64,000 nt of DNA from Malurus cyaneus samueli. Lineage: Eukaryota > Chordata > Aves > Passeriformes > Maluridae. Positions 23,924-35,278 of this stretch are shown here, one piece after another (position 1 is the first letter of the stretch; each line of letters opens with the position of its first letter). The stretch is taken from positions 50,990,863 through 51,054,862 of the forward strand of contig CM019214.1 in NCBI GenBank assembly GCA_009741485.1. Direction: 5' to 3'. Below the pieces are notes generated by a model. It ran no database searches. It worked only from the letters and a program-made list of their open reading frames with translations, and had not been told where the DNA came from. Made by a program: the position numbers and the translations under genes.

Positions 23924-24193
23924 ATGATCATGAGGCAAATCCTGCTGGCCTTGATCCTGTGGGTCCTCTCTGGGGTTCTTGGTTTGGAAAATGGGAAGTC
24001 CTTACCTCTCCAAAGCCAGGAAGTGTCTTCAGAAAAGGCAGAAACAAAACGGGCAAAATCAGAACACTCTGAAACTGATACTCAGTGTGGGTTTCACAAA
24101 TATAATTTTTGTTTTCTGGAATGCTATATTTTCTTGATGTACACATCAACTACACCAAAGTTAACATCTGGATCACTAGGTTTCCTTCACTGA
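23924..24193 (+). CDS. Hypothetical ORF with signal-peptide-like start (doubtful)
   Basis: The frame opens with two close ATG codons (23924 and 23930); the second has A at -3. From it the peptide starts MRQILLALILWVLSGVLG, a short basic N-terminus, a hydrophobic core of about 15 residues and a small-residue site suitable for signal peptidase. It is followed by a polar, charged stretch rich in S, E and K up to about residue 55. This is the architecture of the first exon of a secreted or type-I membrane protein. After about residue 55 the sequence turns random-looking, so a real exon would end near 24080-24090, but no strong GTRAGT donor is visible there. I do not recognise the protein. It could be a true first exon, a decayed one, or chance hydrophobicity. 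Confidence 0.2.
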   Translation: MIMRQILLALILWVLSGVLGLENGKSLPLQSQEVSSEKAETKRAKSEHSETDTQCGFHKYNFCFLECYIFLMYTSTTPKLTSGSLGFLH

Positions 24194-24901
24194 ATGGGCC
24201 AAGGGGAAGAAGTGATGAATTGTGAAATTCCTCCTCATCATCCCAATTAGATACATGTTACGTCTTTCCTATCATCATTCTGAATTCTCTGCTGTTTATG
24301 CTCCAAATCATCCATCCTAAAAAAGGAAACAGCAGGAAAAAGCCAATAATTGCCTGGCAAGATTGGGTAGAAGAAAACAGTTCTCACTTTTAGACATAAA
24401 AAGCTGAATCTCCATATTACAGCATACAAATCACTGCTGGCAATAAACAAAATAACAGAGCAGAAGTAACAACAAAATAATTAAAACCAGGCAGCACAGA
24501 CTATGCTGAACTGCAGGACAAAAGTTACACAGAGAGAATCAGCTGTGGAAGAAGCGATTAACCTGGCTAATGGCTCTGATACTTACATACCTCCCTTTCT
24601 GTCACAAAAAGCATATGGTTGCAATTAGCTGGAATAAAGGAAATGCCATCTGAAGCCCCTGTTTTCCGATTGGGATGACCTCTGGCTCAGTATGAAGACA
24701 GTTGGAAAAATTTGCTCTGTGTTGGTTGGCTTTGTATGTAGTGGGTGGGGGGTAATTTGGACAGATACGCAAGTATCTGCCAAGTGTGTTTAAGGTACAG
24801 AACTATTCTGTACCACATAACAAACTAAAGAGCATTTAAAGCAAGTTGGAACTAAATAAACCTCCTGCTATGCCAGTCCCAGAGATGTTAGATGTTATAT
24901 T

Positions 24902-24964
24902 AAAAAAAAAAAAAAAAAAACCAAACCAAACCAAACCAAACCAAAAAACAAACAAAAAAAAAAC
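24902..24964 (+). repeat. Poly-A plus (CCAAA)n simple repeat
   Basis: An A run of 19 bases followed by five CCAAA units and further A-rich sequence. No retrocopy is recognisable on its upstream side. Confidence 0.9.
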
Positions 24965-26263
24965 CACAACCTACAAAGCAACAAAAACACAGAAGGCATG
25001 TACTTTACTCTCATCTGGATATACTAGTGGCACGAGAAGCTCTCGGTGGTGTGAGTGTAAAATGTTAGGAAGGCCAAAGTTATCCATGTCTTAGACACAC
25101 TCAGACACTCATCACAGAATACACATTGAAATGCAGAAGCATTACAACTTTTACACAGGTCAAATGAGCTGTCATCTACTCTGGCCCACTTCCCTCTTCT
25201 TTCTCTGCTCTGTCTCAGATGGTTCTGTAGGATGCACGTAGAATCTCTCTTCCTGGATTTTCAAGTGGCTGTCATCCATTCAAAATGATGATTTTTTGAG
25301 TCATCTTTTAATGAGAAAAGAAAAATTTCTCATGTAGAAAAAAGTATTTGCTTGAAATAATTCCAACATTTTGTAGCATCTTTAAAACGATCACATGCAA
25401 CAAAAGTGATTTATTTATCTTTCAAATTCTAGATATCTGTTTAAAGTTTTCTGAAAAACTTTTAAGTTCTAAACTCCTGAGGAAAAAAAGGTATTCATAT
25501 TTCATTGTTTGAAGACAAGATGAGTTAGCTTTACTAAAGTTCAGTAAGACTTTTCTACTATATTTTCTATTTGCAAATGTACATATGGAATAGCTGTATC
25601 TAAATTAGCTCAAAATGTATGTTTAACAGAAATAGAAAACAAAATCTATGGGAGTTCTGCAGTCAGATCTGCTACTGGTTTTATGTACTTTTAATGAAAA
25701 ACAGCACATCTACTAAGTATGTATGTATTTACTGCATTTAGATATGGCATGAAAAGATCTGGGAATACATACTTCTATGGGAGCATACCAATAGATGTTT
25801 ATGATCCTAAAGCATTCAGAGCTCACGTGGAAAGTTGATAGTTGATTTTTTTTTTTTTAATTTTTTGCCAGTAGAACCCAGAGGGATTTTTTGTTCAATC
25901 TTTTCATGCAAATAAATGGAAAACTCTTATGTAGCTTAATCTTATTATTTTATACCAGAAGATTACGAGAGCAGAATCTTTTACCTACCCAAAAAAACCC
26001 CACAGCTTCACTATTCCCATCATACAGATACACTGGGGTCATCCAAGAAGAAACAACAGTGGAACATATTTTAGTTTTTTTTTTTTCTCAGCGAGGAGGA
26101 GGCTATTAAGTCTGGAAGGACGCCAGGTAATGATAATCATCAGTCCTTCTGGGGCTGTTTTATAACTTTGCAGCTGTATTGTTGGCTACAATTTTCAGTC
26201 CCAGAGATATTACTTTATCTGTTTTTGTTTTCTCTTGAATTGGATAGGAAGCACTATTCTTTT

Positions 26264-26357
26264 AAAAAATGAAAAAAAAAAAAGAAAAAAAAAAAAAGAA
26301 AAAAAAAAAAGAAAACAAAAACCAAAAAAACCAAACAACCAAGCAGAAAAAAAAAAG
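26264..26357 (+). repeat. A-rich low-complexity tract
   Basis: About 95 bases of A with isolated G and C residues. It lies 175 bases upstream of the first copy of the duplicated block and may have contributed to contig breakage nearby. Confidence 0.9.
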
Positions 26358-26531
26358 AACTGTTGCATCTTTCAGTCAATGTAATGTCAACACCATTTAG
26401 GACAAATTTCAAGCGTTTACCATTCTTAGACTCTTCCAGCTGCCTGCAGTGTGCGTTGTTAAAAGACCAGAGCATGAGCCATAAAATGTGTCTGTGGGTG
26501 TTAGTTAACAATTTGCAGGTGCATATCATCC

Positions 26532-27527
26532 CAGTAAAGCTTTCAAATTATATGCAATTTATAAGCTATGTTTGAAGCTTGTAATGGTTATGTCTGCACA
26601 AATTAGTATCTTTTCTGGCTTCAGTCTTTGAGAGTACCATCAAATATGTGGGGGAGAGGACAAGAAGGGATGTTTCAAGCATACAAAAGTCAGACAAATA
26701 GTTTATTGTATTCAGTTTTTGTTAAATTTATTGGGGCAAAACTGTAACTGAAAGAGGAGAGGAAAGCAGTGCTTCCCTGACTGAAAACTGAAATTAAGCA
26801 TCAGTAATTATTTAGATAAAACAAGGAATATTCTATGAATTTTCAATAATTATGCATCCATCCTTTGGTGAAATTTGTATTATTTTTCTTATGTTTCTCT
26901 GGAATTTGATCCTTAAAATTTTGGTTCAAGTATAAAAATGAGGACCAGCAGTTGTAACTATTAAAACTGTCAGGGAATATTTAACATGTTTAAATGTTTG
27001 CAGCTCTGCTTTGAATAAACCATTTAACCTACTCCTTTCTCTCTGTGAGATTTCTACATCATGGAACTGTTCGTGGCTTTTACCAAGTTGCTGCCAGCTG
27101 CACAGTTGATGGACTCCTGTAACAGAGGAAGTTTGACATAATGGAGCTCCAGAGTCTCGTCTTTTTATCCCAAAATGTGTCAAAACAACAAAGCGGCAAA
27201 GTCCATAAGTGTGATGTTGGGAGTGAGCGTAACTACAAAAAAAAAAAAAAAAAAAAAAGAAGTTATAAATACTGGTGCATTCTCTCTTGTCATTTATCTG
27301 CATATGGACAGTTACAAGGGTGTCTGTAGCCAAAATAGTCAATCACTGAATGCACGATGTACTGAAGGGTGAAGCAACACATTATTGGATAAAGTATTAA
27401 CTAGAGGAAAAAAAGACCTCTCTTAGTTTGTAGTTAAAGGAATAGACTGGTTATTTCCTAGGCTTTAGAGTGGAATCAATTGGCAATTATGTGTGTTTCC
27501 TAAACTAGTGAAATCTTTTTTTGTGTG

Positions 27528-27569
<42 letters not shown>

Positions 27570-28972
27570 ATATAAAATGTATATGTTTCGGTGTTTAAAT
27601 ATGTATAAGAAGTGACTGTATTTGGCCACACTTCAACATTAAAATAGACAATTATAACCAGTTTAATGCCTTTTTTTTTTTTTTTTAAAGAACTGTAATT
27701 AAATGTTCAGTGCTGCTGGCTGTGTGATTGCTATGGGCTTCCACTGCCCTGTTCAGTTTGGTAGTTCAGTATCACAGCAAGGGCTGCACACCAAAGGCAG
27801 GAGGGTGTGAGTGTGCTGACACAGTCAGAGCCTCCAGCAGTGCAGTGTTGTGCTCTAAGAGCAGGTCCTTCACAGGAGAACTCTGTGCTGTGTTTAAAGA
27901 TGCTTCAAGCATCCTTGGTGATAACAGCAACAGTTCTATTATCCCCAGGAAGATTACTCCTGAGATAAATGCTGTCAAAGGCAACAGCAATTAAATTATG
28001 TAATCACCTCTTTCTTGGGAATACCTGCTGAAACACTGACATCATGTAGAAATTGAGCTGTGAGAAAAACTGATATGATGCAGAAAAAAAAAGAGGTGGA
28101 GATGGGGGAAGAATAGTTTAGACAGTTTCCTTTTAGAGTGATTGAAAGCAAGATACATTTTTGCATACTTCTCTTTTTTTTCCGCTGGAAAAAAATGAAA
28201 ACTAAGCAAGCAAAATATTTTTTTTTTTTTTAAAATGCATTATGTTTTAATCTGAATTATTCCCTCAGAAAACTGGGCTTAATTAATAATTAAGCTCTGT
28301 ACAACCATAAAAAAACCCAATTGCTACATTGTTTAAAATAAAATAATTCCATCTCAGTGAAGAAAAGGGGAAATTATTAACGAAAAGCTGTTTATAAGGG
28401 GTTATACTCATAAATACCCTTTTTGAATTCTAAAATTTAGAGTATTTCAGAAAGTGTTGAGGTTCTTCAACATATCTTTAGATTATCAAACCGAGCAGTA
28501 CTTTAATAAGAGTTTTGATGCTTATCCAATGCTAAAAGTACACTTTTATTTTCATTTCAAATTTCTATAGAGAAAAAAAAATGGGGACAGTGGGGCTTTC
28601 TTAGTTTTGAGGATCTGTCACTATAACATTTCAATTACTTGATTTTTTTTTCTAAAATTTCTCTAAAAATTTATCATAAGAATACTTTGATATACATGTT
28701 TTATGAACTTGTATAGTCTCGATTCTGTTGCAGCATTCAGACATATACATATGTATCTGCTAGTATTGACTAGCAATATTATTAATTTTTAAAGGAAGCC
28801 AATAAATTGTCATAATAACTGGATACAGACCGATTTTCCGTTCTGCTCTATATCTAAATGTTCAACTTGAAACATAAAAAAATAAATTATTTGAAAGATG
28901 AAGATAGTCCTAGGAAAAGAATGAAAAAGAGCAGCAAAAGGTTGTCTTTTGTTTTTTTTTTTTTTTTCCTTC
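26532..28972 (+). repeat. 2.44-kb duplicated block, copy 1
   Basis: This block starts at 'cagtaaagctttc' and runs into the assembly gap. It is repeated in the same order and orientation from 28998. Differences are mostly length changes in homopolymers (for example a 22-base A run here versus 30 in copy 2) plus a small number of transitions and transversions. Within it are a (TA)n(TATG)n microsatellite and ORFs on both strands that occur in both copies and have no recognisable domains. The arrangement is typical of two unmerged haplotype contigs ending in each other's sequence. Confidence 0.9.
27523..27569 (+). repeat. (TA)n(TATG)n compound microsatellite, copy 1
   Basis: A GT start, a TA run and then GTAT units. 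The same compound array with a slightly different length occurs at 29993-30042 in the second copy of the block. Confidence 0.9.
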
Positions 28973-28997
28973 NNNNNNNNNNNNNNNNNNNNNNNNN
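28973..28997. other. Assembly gap (25 N)
   Basis: Exactly 25 undetermined bases. A round small number suggests a placeholder rather than a measured gap. It directly follows a T run and separates the two copies of the 2.44-kb block. Confidence 0.99.
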
Positions 28998-29698
28998 CAG
29001 TAAAGCTTTCAAATTATATGCAATTTATAAGCTATGTTTGAAGCTTGTAATGGTTATGTCTGCACAAATTAGTATCTTTTCTGGCTTCAGTCTTTGAGAG
29101 TACCATCAAATATGTGGGGAGGACAAGAAGGGATGTTTCAAGCATACAAATCAGACAAATAGTTTATTGTATTCAGTTTTTGTTAAATTTATTGGGGCAA
29201 AACTGTAACTGAAAGAGGAGAGGAAAGCAGTGCTTCCCTGACTGAAAACTGAAATTAAGCATCAGTAATTATTTAGATAAAACAAGGAATATTCTATGAA
29301 TTTTCAATAATTATGCATCCATCCTTTGGTGAAATTTGTATTATTTTTCTTATGTTTCTCTGGAATTTGATCCTTAAAATTTTGGTTCAAGTATAAAAAT
29401 GAGGACCAGCAGTTGTAACTATTAAAACTGTCAGGGAATATTTAACATGTTTAAATGTTTGCAGCTCTGCTTTGAATAAACCATTTAACCTACTCCTTTC
29501 TCTCTGTGAGATTTCTACATCATGGAACTGTTCGTGGCTTTTACCAAGTTGCTGCCAGCTGCACAGTTGATGGACTCCTGTAACAGAGGAAGTTTGACAT
29601 AATGGAGCTCCAGAGTCTCGTCTTTTTATCCCAAAATGTGTCAAAACAACAAAGCGGCAAAGTCCATAAGTGTGATGTTGGGAGTGAGCGTAATACTA

Positions 29699-29731
<33 letters not shown>

Positions 29732-29998
29732 ATTATAAATACTGGTGCATTCTCCTCTTGTCATTTATCTGCATATGGACAGTTACAAGGGTGTCTGTAG
29801 CCAAAATAGTCAATCACTGAATGCACGATGTACTGAAGGGTGAAGCAACACATTATTGGATAAAGTATTAACTAGAGGAAAAAAAGACCTCTCTTAGTTT
29901 GTAGTTAAAGGAATAGACTGGTTATTTCCTAGGCTTTAGAGTGGAATCAATTGGCAATTATGTGTGTTTCCTAAACTAGTGAAATCTTTTTTTGTGTG

Positions 29999-30042
<44 letters not shown>

Positions 30043-31429
30043 AACTAAAAATGTATATGTTTCGGTGTTTAAATATGTATAAGAAGTGACTGTATTTGGC
30101 CACACTTCAACATTAAAATAGACAATTATAACCAGTTTAATGCCTTTTTTTTTTTTTTTTTAAAGAACTGTAATTAAATTGTTCAGTGCTGCTGGCTGTG
30201 TGATTGCTATGGGCTTCCACTGCCCTGTTCAGTTTGGTAGTTCAGTATCACAGCGAGGGCTGCACACCAAAGGCAGGAGGGTGTGAGTGTGCTGACACAG
30301 TCAGAGCCTCCAGCAGTGCAGTGTTGTGCTCTAAGAGCAGGTCCTTCACAGGAGAACTCTGTGCTGTGTTTAAAGATGCTTCAAAGCATCCTTGGTGATA
30401 ACAGCAACAGTTCCATTATCCCCAGGAAGATTACTCCTGAGATAAATGCTGTCAAAGGCAACAGCAATTAAATTATGTAATCACCTCTTTCTTGGGAATA
30501 CCTGCTGAAACACTGACATCATGTAGAAATTGAGCTGTGAGAAAAACTGATATGATGCAGAAAAAAAAAGAGGTGGAGATGGGGGAAGAATAGTTTAGAC
30601 AGTTTCCTTTAGAGGATTGAAAGCAAGATACATTTTTGCATACTTCTCTTTTTTTTCCGCGGAAAAAAATGAAAACTAAGCAAGCAAAATATTTTTTTTT
30701 TAAAAAACTGCATTACTGTTTTAACTCTGAAATTATTCCCTCAGAAAACTGGGCTTAATTAATAATTAAGCTCTGTACAACCATAAAAAAAAGCAATTGC
30801 TACATTGTTTAAAATAAAATAATTCCATCTCAGTGAAGAAAAGGGGAAATTATTAACGAAAAGCTGTTTATAAGGGGTTAAACTCATAAATACCCTTTTT
30901 AATTCTAAAATTTAGAGTATTTCAGAAAGTGTGAGGTTCTTCAACATATCTTTAGATTATCAAACCGAGTAGTACTTTAATAAGAGTTTTGATGCTTATT
31001 CAATGCTAAAAGTACACTTTTATTTTCATTTCAAATTTCTATAGAGAAAAGAAAATGGGGACAGTGGGGTTTCTTAGTTTTGAGGATCTGTCACTATAAC
31101 ATTTCAATTACTTGATTTTTTTTTCTAAAATTTCTCTAAAAATTTATCATAAGAATACTTTGATATACATGTTTTATGAACTTGTATAGTCTCGATTCTG
31201 TTGCAGCATTCAGACATATACATATGTATCTGCTAGTATTGACTAGCAATATTATTAATTTTTAAAGGAAGCCAATAAATTGTCATAATAACTGGAAACA
31301 GACGATTTTCCGTTCTGCTCTATATCTAAATGTTCATCTTGAAACATAAAAAATAAATATTTGAAAGATGAAATAGTCCTAGGAAAAGAAATGAAAAAGA
31401 GCAGCAAAAGTCTTCTTTTTTTTTTTTTT

Positions 31430-31440
<11 letters not shown>
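28998..31440 (+). repeat. 2.44-kb duplicated block, copy 2
   Basis: This is the second copy of 26532-28972, offset by 2466 bases at the start. It shows substitutions such as cagcgaggg for cagcaaggg and gagtagtac for gagcagtac, and many 1-base indels next to homopolymers. It extends through the T-rich tract where copy 1 breaks off and then into unique sequence, so this copy is probably the better continuation to the right. Confidence 0.9.
29993..30042 (+). repeat. (TA)n(TATG)n compound microsatellite, copy 2
   Basis: Equivalent of the array at 27523-27569, with a longer TA part. The bases directly after it also differ (taaactaaaa here versus taatataaaa in copy 1). Confidence 0.9.

Positions 31441-31468
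<28 letters not shown>
31411..31468 (-). repeat. T-rich tract
   Basis: Two long T runs separated by 'ctc'. It marks the position where copy 1 of the duplicated block ends in the gap, and it precedes the lectin-like exon candidate, for which it would also serve as an extreme pyrimidine tract. Confidence 0.9.
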
Positions 31469-31508
31469 GTTTATTTTATTTTTCCTGTATTAAAATATTC
31501 AACCCCAG

Positions 31509-31690
31509 AACTCCACCGAGAAATAGCCTTTCCATTTCTGATGGGGCCTGGGGACATGGAATGGAACAGCAATAGACAGTCTTTCCTACAAGCAATCATG
31601 CAACGGACTGGAAACACAAATAACACATGTGGGAAATGGTTACACGCAGATTTTCAGCTCATTATGCAAGAAGACTGCAATCTGGTGTAG
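31509..31690 (+). pseudogene. Bulb-type (B-type) lectin-like exon or fossil
   Basis: After a pyrimidine-rich stretch and an AG at 31507-31508, the frame reads through to a TAG at 31688. The last part, FQLIMQEDCNLV (31652-31687), matches the B-lectin repeat signature in which Q, D, N and V are spaced as QxDxNxV. The final Y of the motif is missing because the stop comes first. About 30 residues upstream, QAIMQRTGN would align with the preceding repeat, and GD and SNR before it fit the usual N-terminal part of fish lily-type lectins; TNNTCG would match the TNTxG linker. The VIYGW segment normally between the repeats is absent. B-type lectins bind mannose-rich glycans and are secreted or cytosolic. 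The stop and the missing segment favour a decayed fragment. A chance resemblance is possible. Confidence 0.35.
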
Positions 31691-34600
31691 TTAACCTCAG
31701 TGCATTCCTTGTAGAGGGAAGCCACTCAGGATTCCTCATCTATGTAAAGAGTTTTACACCTGTGTATGAGGAATAAAGGCAAATGCAAAGCATTACCTAT
31801 TACTGTTATAAAGTCAGGAGAAAGTTTCAGGACTATGTGTCTGAAAATAAGACAAAGAATGAAAGAAAAATCTGATTTGGGTTTTTTTTTTTTCTGTTTG
31901 TTTGGGTGTTCTTTGGGTTAGTTTGGTTTAGGGTTTTTTGAGGGTTTTTTCTTTTGTTTCATGTAGGTAGTAATTTGTTTTTTTTTTTTTTTTTTTGTTT
32001 TGTTTTTTTAAATATTTTTTAATGGATTATCATCTCATGTTTTTTTGTGGCTGAGTTACATGCTGAGTTTTGTTTAGACAGTATACTTCAGGTCTCAAGA
32101 AGGCTTTTGCTACAATCTTGTTCCTCTGAGATTTGTTGGAATTTTAATGTCTCTATGACCTAAATTGTTGATTAAACTTCTAACAATTCTTCTTCACTTC
32201 AATGAATATGCAATCAATTCAGGATTTTTCCATCTGATATTCTTTAAAGCCCTTGCTGGTAATTTTTTTCCTTCAAGGAAAAAAAAAGGTATATAAATAT
32301 CCAGACTTCTACTATTAATAGCTGAGCCTCATGAACTGGTTAGGAGACAGTGAAATAAGTTTTTGACAATGAAACAGGTTTTTGACAGGAAATATAATTC
32401 AAGATCTTACACAACAGAAGGTTGTAGAATCCTAACTTTCCTTCTCCAAACTAGAAGATGAATCTCAACATTATTTCAGTTGCAGCATTTATCTTCATTT
32501 AAGGTCTCATCTATTTCAAATAAACAAAATATGCCTTTCAGAAATCTTCATATGGCCCCACTGAATCCAGCATATAAATTCTTGATCAAAAATCTGCTTT
32601 CATGTTCAACATGTTTGTATTTTTGGTTCAATTTCAACATACATTTTTATGGGGAAAGAGCAATGTTACTATCCTCCATTAAGTGGCAATTACTCATCCT
32701 TTCAGAGGTCAGTTTTCCCCTTAACTCAAATCACTCATTAAAACCTTAAAATTTACATTAAAGGATGTAAGTATTTTATTTAAAAGGCAAAGCTAAATAT
32801 AAACTCAACAGATACAAATTTTACAGGTTTCCTATCTGTTGGCAGAAAAGGGTAGGAATGTTGAACTAAGCCTGTGGCAAGCTCTGTCATGGATGAGAGG
32901 ACTAGAAGTATTTTCTGAACTCCCTAGAACTTATTTTCAAAAGTTTTGATGTCAGGAAAATTTTCTATTTTAGAAAGCAGTATTTTCCATCCTTTAAAGC
33001 TTTGTTTTTCAAGTAAGACATAATTACTGGAGTCTGGGGGGTTTAAATTACTGGAAGATTTAACCAAGCCATGAATAATTTTTTGTTTGTGTGAAAATAA
33101 GTTTTGTTCTATTCCTAAAACTGCTGAAGGATGTGCTCTAGACATTTGTAGAGCAAGCCAGGCACCTTCCATTTTTGCCAGAGACAAATTTAACTACAAC
33201 CTCAGAAGGTTCTGAATTATGTTGCAATTTATAACACACATTCTTAATTTTCTCACATTCCTCTGCCATATGTATGTGAAGGGAAGATGAGGAAATAAGT
33301 ATTGTCTGACCATGAAATAGAGAGTTGGGCCCCTTTGGATCGCAGGGTTCAGATGGGCAGAAATATCCAATCCCATCTCAACTGATTGGGATATTTTGTT
33401 CAGTATCACCGAGACTGAAAGTTATGGAATTGATGATAGTTACACACTAGTAGTAGTAATATCTATCTCCTGAATTTATGAAGATTATATAAATGTTTTA
33501 TTAATATACATTCAGACAATTAAGTTATGCATCTTTTTAGAGAAATTCAGGTTTTCTTAAGCTCATTTATTGATTCCTGAGTATTAGTGGGATTTATGTC
33601 ACGGACACATATCAGCTGCAATCTGTTTCTCAAAAACCTACTCAAAAAGATTCCTGTTTGCAGGAGTCAGAGCAAGTTAAGGGTGTATATTATCCACTTT
33701 GTTTTAGAGATTGGATTAACAGAATCCCTTTTCATTAGAAACTTATAAAATCACAGTGAGCTTTCCACAATACTTACCATAGTTATTTTTACCAGTAAAA
33801 TTTGAATGCAACCAGACCTTGGGCTCTCCTCTCCTCTGTTTCCTTTGTTCACACTGGTAAGTGCAACAGTGATTTCAGATTTCTTCTGGGCAACGTGAGA
33901 AACAATTCACACATGTAATCAAAACAATTTATTATTGACTCTCTTTTTAAGACAGGCTTTTTTTTTCTCTGTTGGTCTCTACATTCTTGCTCACTTGCTA
34001 GAGTACTTTGTAAAAAAATGCACAAATACAAATTGATAGACTAAATTGCTAGAGGCAATGGAATCTTACTTCTAATACGTAAAAGTCATAATGGACTGAA
34101 ACTAACAACCTAATCTTGATAGCATTTATCACTAACTGCATATGGAAGAGTGCGAAATCAAATTATTGGAAGGAGGAGAAACATTTCTTTTGTCAAAAAA
34201 TATCTACTAGAATAAATAGGATTACTCCTGAATAATAGCCACCTCCAGAGAAACTGATAAAAGAGAACACAGCTCTATTCCGACCTACATCACATTGACA
34301 AGAAAGATGTAGTAGTGAGAAAAGAAAGCTGAATAAAAAATAATAAAAGAGATAAAAATATCCCAAACAGTTGCCACCTAACTTCAGACAATTGCCATCT
34401 ACCTTTGAAGAACAATTTCCTCTGTTAAAAGTGATTTCAAATTCCTGGATGCAATCTGGCTGATCCTCAATCCACTGAAGTCACTGAAAGGCCCTTCACT
34501 ATCTTTAGTGATATAAAGAAAAGCCTACATAGAAGGGAAAATAAAAACTGTTCCTATTTTCAAGATAGATCAGTTGGCCTATTTTATAGCATCAAGGAAC

Positions 34601-34718
34601 TTCTAAGTAATTCAGGTTTAGCCCTTCTGAAGGCTTTGTCTCTTTCCTCTTATGTTCTTACAACACTTCGGTGCAAAGCAAAGCCAAACTTAAAATGTTT
34701 TCCTGAATTTCTGTATTA
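31691..34718. other. Unannotated sequence with T/G-rich tract
   Basis: No gene recognised after the lectin-like segment. A T/G-rich stretch lies at 31880-32008. Small ORFs at 32480-32749 (+) and 32924-33409 (-) have no motif. Confidence 0.5.
31880..32008 (-). repeat. T/G-rich low-complexity region
   Basis: About 130 bases in which one strand is almost only T and G, with words such as gggttagtttgg and ttagggtttttt and a long T run at the end. It shows strong strand asymmetry and no regular unit. Confidence 0.8.
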
Positions 34719-35278
34719 GAATAGAATAGGCTAATTCAGTTGGAAGGGATCCAAAATTATCATCTAGTCCAACTGCTCAAACAATCCAGGAATGACCAAC
34801 AATTAAACCATGTTACTAAGGTCACTGTCCAAAAGTCTCTTAAATGCTGACAGGCATGGGGAATCAACCATATCTCTAGAAGGCCTCTTCCAGGGTTTGA
34901 CTGTCCTCTCAGGAAAAAAAAAAAAAATCCTCCCTAATGTCAAGTCTGAACCTGCCTTGATGCAATTTTGAACACTCACCCACATTCTACCAACATATAC
35001 TGGAAAATAGCACCCCCCTCTCCACTTACTGTCCTCCAGAAGCTGAAGAGAGAATGAAATCATCCCTTAGCTTCCTTTTCTTCAAATTAGAAAAACCCAT
35101 GGTCCTTAGTGGCTCCTTGTGGGACATTCCTTGCAGCCATCTCAAACAACAGTTTTGTTGCCCTCCTCTGGACACCTTTACATCCTTGTGAAATTGTGGA
35201 GCTCAGAATCACATGCAGTACCCCAGGTGAGACCGCAACAGTGCTTAATACAGTGGTATAATCACCTCTTGATGTGAA
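34719..35278 (-). mobile_element. CR1 LINE, antisense
   Basis: On the plus strand the element begins near 'ttcagttggaagggatcc' and continues with 'tcatctagtccaactgctc', 'aagtctcttaaatgctgaca' and 'aggcctcttccagggtttga'. It then reads 'ttgttgccctcctctggaca' and ends at 'tataatcacctcttg'. These are, in order, antisense CR1 3' UTR and ORF2 C-terminal text. Part of the reverse frame (34803-35063) is open but carries no complete domain. The 5' end of the element is missing, as usual. An A run at 34914-34927 is an internal expansion. This is one of the best preserved copies in the window. Confidence 0.95.

Larger units (their letters stand above)
24194..26531. other. Unannotated sequence with A-rich repeats
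   Basis: No gene recognised. A-rich tracts at 24902-24964 and 26264-26357 are listed separately. Confidence 0.5.

Noticed and set aside
26926..27342. 138-codon reverse ORF repeated at 29387-29644
   Set aside because: The repetition comes from the duplicated assembly block. The poly-F part is a homopolymer, and the frame has no known domain; duplication is not evidence of coding.
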